From the NCBI RefSeq assembly GCF_021028955.1, contig NZ_JAIWPE010000095.1:62001-126000 (forward strand): a DNA stretch of 64,000 nt, given 5' to 3'. The position numbers and the translations under genes were made by a program. This DNA comes from Salipaludibacillus sp. CUR1. Its GTDB lineage: Bacteria; Bacillota; Bacilli; Bacillales; Salisediminibacteriaceae. Each line of letters opens with the position of its first letter. Within the stretch, counting starts at the first letter, position 1. The notes beneath the pieces were generated by a model. That model was given only the letters and a program-made list of their open reading frames with translations. It was not told where the DNA came from and made no database searches. Shown here one piece after another: positions 42,347 to 51,229 of the stretch.

Positions 42347-44395
42347 ATGAACGATAAAAAACATCAGAAACCTCATTTGCCTGTCAGGTTAAACATCCTT
42401 TTCTTCCTTGTTTTTCTGCTGTTTTCAGCCTTGATTTTGCGGCTGGGGGTTGTCCAGATTGTGCAAGGTGAGGAGTACCAGGAAGAGTTGGAAAGAACAG
42501 TAAACATCAGCCAGCCGGTCGATGCGCCGCGAGGGCTAATGTATGACCGTTACGGCAATCTGTTAGTAGATAATGACTTAAATTTGACTGTTACATATAC
42601 TAACCGGAACACTCCGCAGGATGAAATGATTGAGGTTGCAAGCCGTTTAAATCAATTTATTACGCTTGAGTATGAAGGAGACCTGGAAGGGCGCTTTATA
42701 AGAGACAGACGTGAATACTGGGCGCTTTTAAACGAGGAAGAGTTTCTGGACCTTCTTACTGTCGAAGAAGCGAATGAAAAAGGGCTGAGCGATTCAGAGG
42801 CACATGTTGAAAGGCTTGAGCAGATAAGTGAAGAAGATTTAGGACAGCTTTCACAGGAAGAAATAGAAGTATTTTTTATATGGCGGGAGTTTAATTCAGG
42901 CTATAACAATCTTCCTCATAAAGTTAAACAGGGGATCGAGTATGAGGAAGCAGCCCAAATAATGGAGCATATGGAAGATCTGCCAGGCGTCGATATTATC
43001 CGTGATTCCGCCAGAAAATATGTCTACGGTGATACGTTGCGCTCTTTATTCGGAGGAGTAGGAGCTATCCCCAGAGATAACTTAGCGGACTTTTTATCAA
43101 GAGGGTATGAGCGGAATGAAGAAGTGGGCCGGAGCTATTTGGAAGCCCAGTATGAACAAGTATTGAGAGGCAAAAAAGGCCAGATAGATAACTTTATGGA
43201 TCAAAGCGGGAATCTGTTAAGAAATCCGGAACAAAAAGAGGGCAGCAGAGGAAACGACCTGGTTTTAACGATCGATATGGAACTTCAGCAGAGAGTACAC
43301 GAAGTTATTGAAGACGAGTTGTCCAGCACGAGTTCGAGATTTATAGAAGAAGAAGACGCCTTCGTCGTTTTAAAAGATCCAAATAACGGTGATATCTTTG
43401 CCATGGCAGGTTATAACAGTGATCTTGGAACTTTCACTCAGGCGTATGAAGTCGGGTCTGCCATGAAAGGGGCTACCGTGCTGGCTGGGTTTGATACAGG
43501 AGTCATGTCGCCCGGGCAGGGTGTGTATGACCGTCCTTACTCTTTGCCCGGCTCGCCGGATATCAGGTCAGTCAGACCGCTTGGCTACGTGGATGATCTG
43601 TCAGCTCTTGAACGCTCTTCAAATATTTATATGGTCGAAGTTGCGATGAGGCTCGTAGGCTATACGTACGGTATTTCAGGATCAAACTGGGGTGACGTGA
43701 CACCTGGCTTAAATACTTTGCGTTCCTATTACAGACAGTTCGGTTTAGGTGTAGAAACGGGCATTGATCTACCAAACGAAATGGAAGGGATAGAAGGAAG
43801 GTTGCTCTCTGGTGAAGTCGGCCCTTACCTTTTCTTATCATTTGGGCAGTTTGATACGTATACGACGTTACAGCTGGCCCAATATGCGTCTACGATAGCA
43901 AATGACGGGTACCGGATTGCTCCGCGTCTAGTGAGAGAAATACGTGACCCTAACGAAAATAAAGAAGAACTGGGAGCTTTATCCCAGCAGTTTGAACCGA
44001 AAATATTAAATTATCTCGATGTGGATGAAAATTATATGAAAAGGGTTCAGCAAGGTTTTCACAGAGTTGTTAACGGCAGTCAGGGAACAGCTAGAAGCTA
44101 TTTTCAGGATATTGATTATGAAGTAGCTGGAAAAACAGGTACGGCCCAGGTTAGTGTTAACGGAACCGATGCGAATAACCAGACATTTGCTGGTTACGCG
44201 CCTTACGATAACCCTGAGGTAGCCGTGGCTGTCGTAGTGCCCGGCACAGAAAGAGAAGATAGTGCGGGTGTTGCGAACCGTATCGCTGAAGGTGCTCTTG
44301 AAGCCTATTTCGAATTAAAAGAAAAACGCGACGGGCCTGCCCTTCCTGATGACGGGGCGGAAGTAGATGAACTGGAGAATGAACTTTCAGACTAA
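42347..44395 (+). CDS. pbpA: Class B penicillin-binding protein 2 (PbpA)
   Basis: A membrane-anchored transpeptidase of 682 residues for side-wall peptidoglycan, needed for rod shape in B. subtilis. One N-terminal helix (ILFFLVFLLFSALILRLG) leads to the PBP dimerisation domain (VDAPRGLMYDRYGNLLV). The transpeptidase domain shows S371-A-M-K374 (catalytic serine), S424-S-N426 and K596-T-G. The acidic C-terminal tail is typical of salt-tolerant relatives. It starts with an AGAGAGGG site and follows the 6S-like RNA. Confidence 0.95.
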   Translation: MNDKKHQKPHLPVRLNILFFLVFLLFSALILRLGVVQIVQGEEYQEELERTVNISQPVDAPRGLMYDRYGNLLVDNDLNLTVTYTNRNTPQDEMIEVASRLNQFITLEYEGDLEGRFIRDRREYWALLNEEEFLDLLTVEEANEKGLSDSEAHVERLEQISEEDLGQLSQEEIEVFFIWREFNSGYNNLPHKVKQGIEYEEAAQIMEHMEDLPGVDIIRDSARKYVYGDTLRSLFGGVGAIPRDNLADFLSRGYERNEEVGRSYLEAQYEQVLRGKKGQIDNFMDQSGNLLRNPEQKEGSRGNDLVLTIDMELQQRVHEVIEDELSSTSSRFIEEEDAFVVLKDPNNGDIFAMAGYNSDLGTFTQAYEVGSAMKGATVLAGFDTGVMSPGQGVYDRPYSLPGSPDIRSVRPLGYVDDLSALERSSNIYMVEVAMRLVGYTYGISGSNWGDVTPGLNTLRSYYRQFGLGVETGIDLPNEMEGIEGRLLSGEVGPYLFLSFGQFDTYTTLQLAQYASTIANDGYRIAPRLVREIRDPNENKEELGALSQQFEPKILNYLDVDENYMKRVQQGFHRVVNGSQGTARSYFQDIDYEVAGKTGTAQVSVNGTDANNQTFAGYAPYDNPEVAVAVVVPGTEREDSAGVANRIAEGALEAYFELKEKRDGPALPDDGAEVDELENELSD

Positions 44396-44406
44396 GGTTT
44401 TAAACT

Positions 44407-44448
44407 AAAAAGGCGTAAGACAAGGGATTCCTTGCTTACGCTTTTTTT
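44407..44448. terminator. Terminator after pbpA, bidirectional
   Basis: GCGTAAG/CTTACGC with inner CAAGG/CCTTG forms one long stem, flanked by A5 on the left and T7 on the right. It overlaps the stop of the small minus-strand gene. Confidence 0.9.
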
Positions 44449-44620
44449 AATGGTCGTAACCTGCAGTCAATATAGCCCCCAGGAAGGCAAAAACTACAAT
44501 TAATATGAGCAGGAATTTAGGAAAGTAAAACATTTGCAGCAACGGCAAAACCGCTATGTAATGAATGGGGATGATTAAAAAAGCAAAAGTGACCAGGAGT
44601 ATTAAACCGAATGTTTTCAA
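44447..44620 (-). CDS. Small membrane protein, 57 residues, unrecognised
   Basis: A short open frame on the minus strand, opposite pbpA. It starts at TTG after AAAGGGGGGTAA, an excellent ribosome site. The product is almost wholly hydrophobic with two likely helices (GLILLVTFAFLIIPIHYIAV and KFLLILIVVFAFLGAILTAG) and ends YDH. It lies upstream of a terminator stem and downstream of another membrane protein gene, so it looks real. I do not recognise the family. Confidence 0.6.
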   Translation of the reverse strand: MKTFGLILLVTFAFLIIPIHYIAVLPLLQMFYFPKFLLILIVVFAFLGAILTAGYDH

Positions 44621-44732
44621 ATTACCCCCCCTTTTACAGTAAACTTAGGGGTAGTTTATCCATGGACGCTAAAATTCATTCTATCAGCTTTTACTCAGCT
44701 GATTATAACCGCTTTTGTTCAGCGATCCCGGT

Positions 44733-45077
44733 TCAGTTTGCCAGTAAATCTTCTATATGCTCCGTATCTTTTTCTGTCATAACAGCAATATCTTCTATTG
44801 AATAACCCTCTTCATACATAGATAAAACAACATCCCGGGTGACGGTGTACGGGGCTCTGGCTGCTGTTTGTGCCTCGGGTCCTGTCCTCTCAGCCTCAAT
44901 CATAAATTCTTCTTCCAGGAGTTTCGTTTTTTTCTTTAAATAGTAGATCTCCTGCATCATCTGTATCGACGTATTTTCAATTTGTTTTTCCAGTTCTTTA
45001 TAAGGTTCCTGCTTAAAAAAAGATAAAATAAATAATATGGCAGCCAGGCTGAATAAACCTGTAATAACCCATTCCAT
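44733..45077 (-). CDS. Membrane-anchored coiled-coil protein with C-terminal HTH-like segment
   Basis: A 114-residue protein: N-terminal helix (VITGLFSLAAILFILSFF), a coiled-coil stretch (EKQIENTSIQMMQEIYYLKKK), and a C-terminal segment VVLSMYEEGYSIEDIAVMTE then KDTEHIEDLL. That last segment resembles the helix-turn-helix-like tail seen in DUF6115/SwrB-type Bacillus proteins. The function is not known. The start ATG has a weak GGGGGAAACG site. It may share a transcript with the small gene after it. Confidence 0.65.
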   Translation of the reverse strand: MEWVITGLFSLAAILFILSFFKQEPYKELEKQIENTSIQMMQEIYYLKKKTKLLEEEFMIEAERTGPEAQTAARAPYTVTRDVVLSMYEEGYSIEDIAVMTEKDTEHIEDLLAN

Positions 45078-45421
45078 CTCGTTTCCCCCTAACCTTTGTA
45101 AAAATCAGCTTATATTATATTACCAGAAACTAGATTACTTTTGGTAAATAGTTATTATAAATGCAATGATATAGGCAAATCATGATCATAAATTCACAAC
45201 AAATATTAACAATAATATAATAAGAAAATTGTCTAATAGAAGGAAGTTAAGGAGAAAGGTACAGGTTTACACCCTTAAAAGTTAATTTTCAGGAAAAATT
45301 AATTAAACGTTTCCCTGCTAATTCAGAGCTTTACAAATAGTGACAAAATAACCACCTTGTTCAAATTGATATTCCCTTATACGATAGGTTTAGAGTAACA
45401 ATAAGAGAAGGGGAGTTTTTA
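45078..45421 (+). promoter_or_regulatory. Intergenic region with a promoter for the 45.4 kb gene
   Basis: AT-rich divergent spacer. TTGTTC (45357-45362), 17 bases, TACGAT (45380-45385) is a reasonable promoter for the rightward gene. No small gene with a ribosome site was found, and no clear repeats. Confidence 0.4.
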
Positions 45422-46042
45422 ATGGGACATTTAAAACATGAAGGAAGGCCATTTGTTAACGAATACCTGCTTACTGGTCTGTCAGACAGCTTACTGACTT
45501 TAAAGCCGTCTGGCAGTGATCACTTTTTGGAAAATTATACGACGGGTGTTGAAATAAAATGGATTCATTTACCCGGGCATGCAGAAGGGACAAGGCTTCA
45601 TAAGCTTTTATTCCGGAATTTAACGCCGTTAACTGCTCACATACAAGTAAGAATTCATTATAATGTCTTAGATTATCAAAGTGTGCCTTTTGTATATTTT
45701 TCCCCTCACAATGAAGCAATGATGCTGTGCCATGATAAATCTTATTACTTAATTGGAGGATTAGGGCCTTCCGGAGGACCTTTACAGTATCAGACGAATG
45801 AGACTGATTTAAATAACAGTTTGAAGTGTTCTCCTCCTCACACTTTTTTTCAGCCTGTTTCTCAAGAAAGCTCTGCATGGGGAATGATGTATGAGATTCA
45901 ACTCGATCCTTACGGATATGCTCATTTATATGACTGGGAAGTTTCCCATGATAATCTTTGTGCATTAGAGACAAGCCACGAATCACTGAGAAATTTATTA
46001 GGGAAGAAAAAGGCTCCAGTTAAAGAAGTTTTAAAAAGATAG
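45422..46042 (+). CDS. Uncharacterised soluble protein, 206 residues
   Basis: A cytosolic-looking beta-rich protein (VNEYLLTGLSDSLLTLKPSG, FVYFSPHNEAMMLCHDKSYY, LIGGLGPSGGPLQYQT). It has no signal peptide, helix bundle or catalytic motif I can name. The start ATG follows AGAAGGGGAG, and a promoter lies 37 bases further up. It is monocistronic between a divergent membrane protein gene and rpmG. I do not recognise the family. Confidence 0.75.
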   Translation: MGHLKHEGRPFVNEYLLTGLSDSLLTLKPSGSDHFLENYTTGVEIKWIHLPGHAEGTRLHKLLFRNLTPLTAHIQVRIHYNVLDYQSVPFVYFSPHNEAMMLCHDKSYYLIGGLGPSGGPLQYQTNETDLNNSLKCSPPHTFFQPVSQESSAWGMMYEIQLDPYGYAHLYDWEVSHDNLCALETSHESLRNLLGKKKAPVKEVLKR

Positions 46043-46062
46043 CAGTGACTTGACTGTTCCTC

Positions 46063-46091
46063 TTGAATGTCTTTGCAAACTCTGCTATTAT
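46063..46091 (+). promoter_or_regulatory. rpmG promoter
   Basis: TTGAAT (46063-46068), 17 bases, TATTAT (46086-46091). No Zur-type dyad is seen around it. Confidence 0.6.
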
Positions 46092-46131
46092 TTTTAAGGT
46101 ATGAGTAAGTATAGAGTTTGGAGGGGAAAAT

Positions 46132-46281
46132 ATGCGTGTACAAGTCACTTTAGCTTGCACTGAGACAGGCGACCGTAACTACATTACGACAAAAAATAAA
46201 CGTACTAACCCGGACCGTATGGAGCTGAAAAAATACAGCCCGCGTCTAGGCCGTCACACGTTGCACCGTGAGACAAAGTAA
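46132..46281 (+). CDS. rpmG: 50S ribosomal protein L33, cysteine-poor (C-) type
   Basis: A 49-residue L33: [20 protein letters not shown], then [18 protein letters not shown]. The zinc-ribbon form has CxxC twice; here only one cysteine remains (the TECGD and KYC positions read TETGD and KYS). It therefore should not bind zinc. C- forms are the zinc-sparing paralogues in Bacillus. The start ATG follows GGAGGGGAAAAT. The neighbour yqgN matches the rpmGA locus of B. subtilis, where the resident copy is the zinc type. Confidence 0.93.
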   Translation: MRVQVTLACTETGDRNYITTKNKRTNPDRMELKKYSPRLGRHTLHRETK

Positions 46282-46288
46282 TAAGAGT

Positions 46289-46340
46289 AAGAGCGACCGG
46301 AAACCGTCTTAATACGTGTTCCAGGTCGCTCTTTTATTTT
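46289..46340 (+). terminator. rpmG terminator
   Basis: AAGAGCGACC/GGTCGCTCTT (46289-46298 with 46324-46333) followed by TTATTTTTT. Confidence 0.88.
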
Positions 46341-46474
46341 TTGGGTCCCGGACAGGATTAATAAGCAAAAAATTATAACCGCCCTTCATTTAAACAATGT
46401 CTTTATACACGCCATTTGTTAAAATATAAAGGGTGCATTAAGTTAGATAATACTTCAGGGGAAGGGAATGTAAT

Positions 46475-47086
46475 ATGGATAAGAAAGTATGGCGGAAAGA
46501 AATGAAAGAAACTCTTGGCAGCCTGGATCCATCAGTTAAAAGAGAGGCCATGTCCCGTATTTACTCTTCTCTCTTTTCTTTGGAAATTTGGAAGCAAAGC
46601 AAAACGATAGGGATTACTGTGAGTGTAGGAGACGAGATAGATACGTGGCCAATCATAAAAGAAACGTGGGAGCAAGGAAAACAAGCAGCTGTGCCCAAAT
46701 GCGTCCCTAATCAAAAAGAATTATCATTTTACATACTGAATGATATAAGTCAGCTCGAAAACAGTTTTTACGGTTTGAAAGAACCTGATCCAACCAAATG
46801 TGAGCTTTTTGACAACAGGAAAATCGATTTACTGATTGTTCCCGGCCTTGTTTTTGATAGGAAAGGCTACAGGGTTGGCCATGGCGGCGGCTATTATGAC
46901 CGGTTTCTGGCATCCAATCCACTTGAAACCGTTTCTCTCTGTTATGATTTTCAGGTGGTTAATGAACTGCCTGCAGAAACGCATGATATTCCAGTTAAGT
47001 GGCTTGTCACACCAACAGAACTAATTTATGCCGACTGTCATAACAGCCCGGAAAAGTTATTTGGAGAGCTGGGAGAATATGAGTGA
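46475..47086 (+). CDS. yqgN: 5-formyltetrahydrofolate cyclo-ligase
   Basis: Converts 5-formyl-THF to 5,10-methenyl-THF with ATP. 203 residues with the N-terminal KKVWRKEMKETLGSLDPSVK, the middle DEIDTWPII and AAVPKC, and the signature LLIVPGLVFDRKGYRVGHGG followed by GYYDRFL. The start ATG follows AGGGGAAGGGAATG. It overlaps the next gene by 8 bases (ATGAGTGA), which is probably co-translated. Confidence 0.95.
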   Translation: MDKKVWRKEMKETLGSLDPSVKREAMSRIYSSLFSLEIWKQSKTIGITVSVGDEIDTWPIIKETWEQGKQAAVPKCVPNQKELSFYILNDISQLENSFYGLKEPDPTKCELFDNRKIDLLIVPGLVFDRKGYRVGHGGGYYDRFLASNPLETVSLCYDFQVVNELPAETHDIPVKWLVTPTELIYADCHNSPEKLFGELGEYE

Positions 47087-47885
47087 TTTTTTTCTTTTGT
47101 CAGGCGTTTTGTTATTGGCATTTGCCGCCTGGAAAGCACACTCCCTGACCCCAGGGGGTGCAGCGGCCAGTGCAGTTATTGGGGCAGTAATAACCTTAGC
47201 CTTTTCCATAAATGGTCTGTTGCTTCTTGCAGGTTTTTTCATTTCCTCTACATGGTTAGGAAGATATTATTCGGGTAAATCTACATCGAAAGAAGATTTT
47301 GAGGATAAAGGAGAAAAAAGAGATGCCAGCCAGGTACTGGCCAATGGCGGATGGGCAGCCGCGGCGGCTTTAATGTTTATTTTAACTGAGCAGTCCTATT
47401 GGATCGCTGCGTACATAGGTTCACTGGCAGCTGCTAACAGCGACACATGGGCTTCCTCAATCGGAAAAAGCAGTCCGGTTCAGCCGGTTATGGTCATTAC
47501 GCGGAAGCCTGTATTTCCTGGGCAGTCAGGAGGAACTTCTGCAAAGGGGACTATAGGAGCATTAGCTGGAAGTTTATTTATTGTTTTGCTGGCTTATATT
47601 CTTTTCGGATTAGCAGATTCTTTTGCTGCCATGTGGCTAATTTGGCCATTTCTTTTATTAACAGGATTTATTAGTCAGTGGCTTGACGCGTTTACTGGTG
47701 CTTTTTTTCAGGTATTATTTAAGTGTGACCGATGCGGGATACTAACTGAAAAGCCGTACCACTGCCAGCAGCGGACGAGGACAGTAAAAGGGTGGAAATG
47801 GATAACTAACGATACTGTCAATCATATTTGCACGTTCTCCGGTATGATTTTAGGAGGAGTGTCAGGTGCGATTTTTTACGTGTAG
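47079..47885 (+). CDS. DUF92 family integral membrane protein (VTE6/TMEM19-like)
   Basis: A 268-residue protein with about six helices. The DUF92 signature reads GWAAAAALMFIL, SLAAANSDTWASSIGKSS and PGQSGGTSAKGTIGALAGS. Plant VTE6 in this family is a phytyl-phosphate kinase, so a polyprenyl-phosphate kinase role is possible but unproven here. The ATG at 47079 follows GGGAGAAT and lies within the end of yqgN. A cysteine-containing loop (CDRCGILTEKPYHC) before the last helix is notable. Its gene precedes a ThiF-type gene. Confidence 0.85.
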   Translation: MSDFFLLSGVLLLAFAAWKAHSLTPGGAAASAVIGAVITLAFSINGLLLLAGFFISSTWLGRYYSGKSTSKEDFEDKGEKRDASQVLANGGWAAAAALMFILTEQSYWIAAYIGSLAAANSDTWASSIGKSSPVQPVMVITRKPVFPGQSGGTSAKGTIGALAGSLFIVLLAYILFGLADSFAAMWLIWPFLLLTGFISQWLDAFTGAFFQVLFKCDRCGILTEKPYHCQQRTRTVKGWKWITNDTVNHICTFSGMILGGVSGAIFYV

Positions 47886-47900
47886 AAAGGAGAAAACTGG

Positions 47901-48923
47901 ATGGAAGAAATGTGGGGACGTTATTCACGACAGATGCTTTTTAATCCAATTGGGGAAGAAGGACAGAAAAAATTAGCTGAATCAAAAGTGCTTATTATCG
48001 GAATGGGGGCGTTAGGGACAGTGGCTGCCAACCATCTGGCCCGCGCTGGAGTCGGACACCTTGTCTTTTGTGACAGGGATTACGTAGAATTAAGCAATTT
48101 GCAGAGGCAGACACTATTTGATGAAGATGACGTTGAAAACTATCTTCCTAAAGCAGTTGCAGCAGAAAACAAACTAAAAAAACTAAACAGTAATATCACA
48201 GTGGAAGGACATGTCACTGATATCTCTTCTAATAACCTGGAAGAGTTTATAGACGGAGTGAACGTCATTGTGGATGGAACAGATAATTTTGCGACTAGAT
48301 ATTTAATTAATGATGCAGCCTATAAATACAACATTCCGTTTATATACGGGGGAGCCGTTAGTTCAAGGGGAATGGGCGCGGTTTTTATTCCAGGCAAAAC
48401 GTGTTGTCTCCGCTGCCTGTTCCCTGCTCATGATGCCGCTGGACAGACATGTGATACGATAGGTGTTCTCTCACCGGTGGTGGACATTGTAGCAAGTCTG
48501 GAAACCCTTGCCTGCATAAAACTTCTGACAGGAAACAGCCATGAGATTCCGGAAGAACTGACTACTTTTGATGTTTGGAAAAACCATCATTTTTCAATGA
48601 AACTTGGGAAAGCTAATGAAAAGTGTCCAACTTGCCAGTTAAAAGAATTTCCGTCATTAAACCAGCCTGAAAGCGATCAGGTAACCACATTATGCGGCAG
48701 GGAGACTACGCAAATCATCAACCCTTCTTCTTATAACCTGGAAGAATGGGCAGAAAAGCTTCGCCCCAGGGCCGAAACTATTAAGAAAACTCCCTTTCTG
48801 CTCAGAGTACAGGTGGAGGAAGGCGAAACACTCGTTCTGTTCCCTGATGGACGGACGCTGGTGCAAGGGACGGAAGATCCATCCCGTGCAAAAACGATTT
48901 TTTCGCGTTATATAGGGATGTAA
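47901..48923 (+). CDS. ThiF/MoeB-family adenylyltransferase
   Basis: An E1-like enzyme of 340 residues that adenylates the C-terminus of a ubiquitin-fold sulfur carrier. Features are RYSRQMLFNPIGEEGQ, the nucleotide motif KVLIIGMGALGTVAANHLARAG, VDGTDNFATRYLINDA, the catalytic-type cysteine in GQTCDTIGVLSP, and zinc pairs CLRC and CPTC. The last ~80 residues form an extra domain. No thiS, thiG or moaD is nearby, so whether it serves thiamine or molybdopterin is open. It starts with GAAAGGAG. Confidence 0.88.
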   Translation: MEEMWGRYSRQMLFNPIGEEGQKKLAESKVLIIGMGALGTVAANHLARAGVGHLVFCDRDYVELSNLQRQTLFDEDDVENYLPKAVAAENKLKKLNSNITVEGHVTDISSNNLEEFIDGVNVIVDGTDNFATRYLINDAAYKYNIPFIYGGAVSSRGMGAVFIPGKTCCLRCLFPAHDAAGQTCDTIGVLSPVVDIVASLETLACIKLLTGNSHEIPEELTTFDVWKNHHFSMKLGKANEKCPTCQLKEFPSLNQPESDQVTTLCGRETTQIINPSSYNLEEWAEKLRPRAETIKKTPFLLRVQVEEGETLVLFPDGRTLVQGTEDPSRAKTIFSRYIGM

Positions 48924-48941
48924 ATCTAAACACTGTGATAA

Positions 48942-50015
<1,074 letters not shown>

Positions 50016-50036
50016 CGGTTTGAATAAGTATTAATC

Positions 50037-50080
50037 AAGAGCATTTTAAAGGTTTTCCTTTACCTTTAAAATGCTCTTTA
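50037..50080 (+). terminator. ldh terminator
   Basis: A perfect 16-bp stem AAGAGCATTTTAAAGG with 50063-50078 and a 10-base loop. Confidence 0.88.
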
Positions 50081-50138
50081 GTTTTTGGATAAGGAGTCTC
50101 TTTTTGTCTCATTCTAACTATTAAGGAGTGATGACAAA

Positions 50139-50312
50139 ATGAAGTGGTTAATGTATCTTGTTGTTATTTTTTTAGCAGGGATGCTGATCAGAAGAAGGTA
50201 CCGTGTAATTAATAGACTTTTATCCAATCGGTGGATCCGAAAATGGGGTGTCTCTATGGTCATGAGAATTCCAGCTGTAAGGGAAAGAATGATTTATGAA
50301 ACCTTCCGGTAA
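50139..50312 (+). CDS. Small basic membrane-anchored protein, 57 residues
   Basis: A short gene starting at ATG with a good AAGGAGTGATG site. One N-terminal helix (WLMYLVVIFLAGMLI) is followed by a strongly basic, tryptophan-containing tail (RRRYRVINRLLSNRWIRKWG, then RIPAVRERMIYETFR). A single-helix anchor with a positive cytoplasmic tail is predicted. I do not recognise the family. Confidence 0.65.
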   Translation: MKWLMYLVVIFLAGMLIRRRYRVINRLLSNRWIRKWGVSMVMRIPAVRERMIYETFR

Positions 50313-50479
50313 TGGGACGGTTTAAGGTAATAAAAGTAATGGATTTTCTTCTTATCCGGGAAGGAAATATCATTGCTTTTTATTTTTGGGTTTGTTTGCT
50401 CTTATACAAGGAAGGGAATCATGTTAAATACAGGTTTTATAACCAATTTGATATAATAAATTCCGGGGTGAATTGGCAG

Positions 50480-51229
50480 ATGGATTGGAAAGCCGTTACT
50501 TTTGATTTAGACAATACATTATTCAGCCATGAAGAAGCATTTAAAAAGGCAATAAAAGAATGTTTCAAGACATTTAGCGATAAATATATAAATGAGGCGC
50601 ACGAAATTACTTATGAACAATTTTTTCCGGTATTTAAACTGAACTGCGACAGATACTGGGACAAATATGAAAGCGGGGAAGTGGACGGTAAAACGTATCG
50701 GCGTATCCGATTTAACGAAACAATGAAAGACCTGGCTCTTCCTTATGGAAATAATTACGCTGATTTTTTCCATGATCATTATTACAGCATTGTAGATGAG
50801 TACAGTGAGCCTTTTGAGGGTGTACACGAGCTGTTTGAAGTACTAACAGAGCATGGGGTTAGAATTGCAATTGTATCTAATGGGTCTGCAGACACCCAAT
50901 ATAATAAAGTGAAAAAATTAGGCATCAATAAATGGGTCTCCGAAGAACATATTTTTATCTCTGAAGAAGCAGGGGTTTCTAAGCCTGATAAAGAAATATT
51001 CAAACTGGTGGAAAAAAAACTGAATCTTCCTTCTCATGAGATTGTATTTGTAGGAGACTCCTGGGCCCATGATGTAGCCGGTCCTATAGACGCCGGGTGG
51101 GAGGCTATTTTTCTTAATACGCGTAAGGAAGGTAAACCTACTGAACATCAGCCTGCCGCAGAATTTGAAGAATTTACCCATTTAAAGGACGAACTGATAA
51201 AAATGGTCAGGGAAAGGAGGGCCTTATGA
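50480..51229 (+). CDS. HAD-family hydrolase
   Basis: A 249-residue haloacid dehalogenase-type phosphatase with a helical cap. Motif I is VTFDLDNTLFSHEEA, motif II is IAIVSNGSAD and motifs III/IV are VSKPDKEIF and VFVGDSWAHDVAGP. It resembles YjjG/YsaA-type nucleotidases; the substrate is not known. I placed the start at the ATG at 50480 after GGGGTG, just upstream of motif I, with an extended -10 (TTTGATATAAT) before it. It overlaps the rhomboid gene by 4 bases (ATGA). Confidence 0.85.
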   Translation: MDWKAVTFDLDNTLFSHEEAFKKAIKECFKTFSDKYINEAHEITYEQFFPVFKLNCDRYWDKYESGEVDGKTYRRIRFNETMKDLALPYGNNYADFFHDHYYSIVDEYSEPFEGVHELFEVLTEHGVRIAIVSNGSADTQYNKVKKLGINKWVSEEHIFISEEAGVSKPDKEIFKLVEKKLNLPSHEIVFVGDSWAHDVAGPIDAGWEAIFLNTRKEGKPTEHQPAAEFEEFTHLKDELIKMVRERRAL

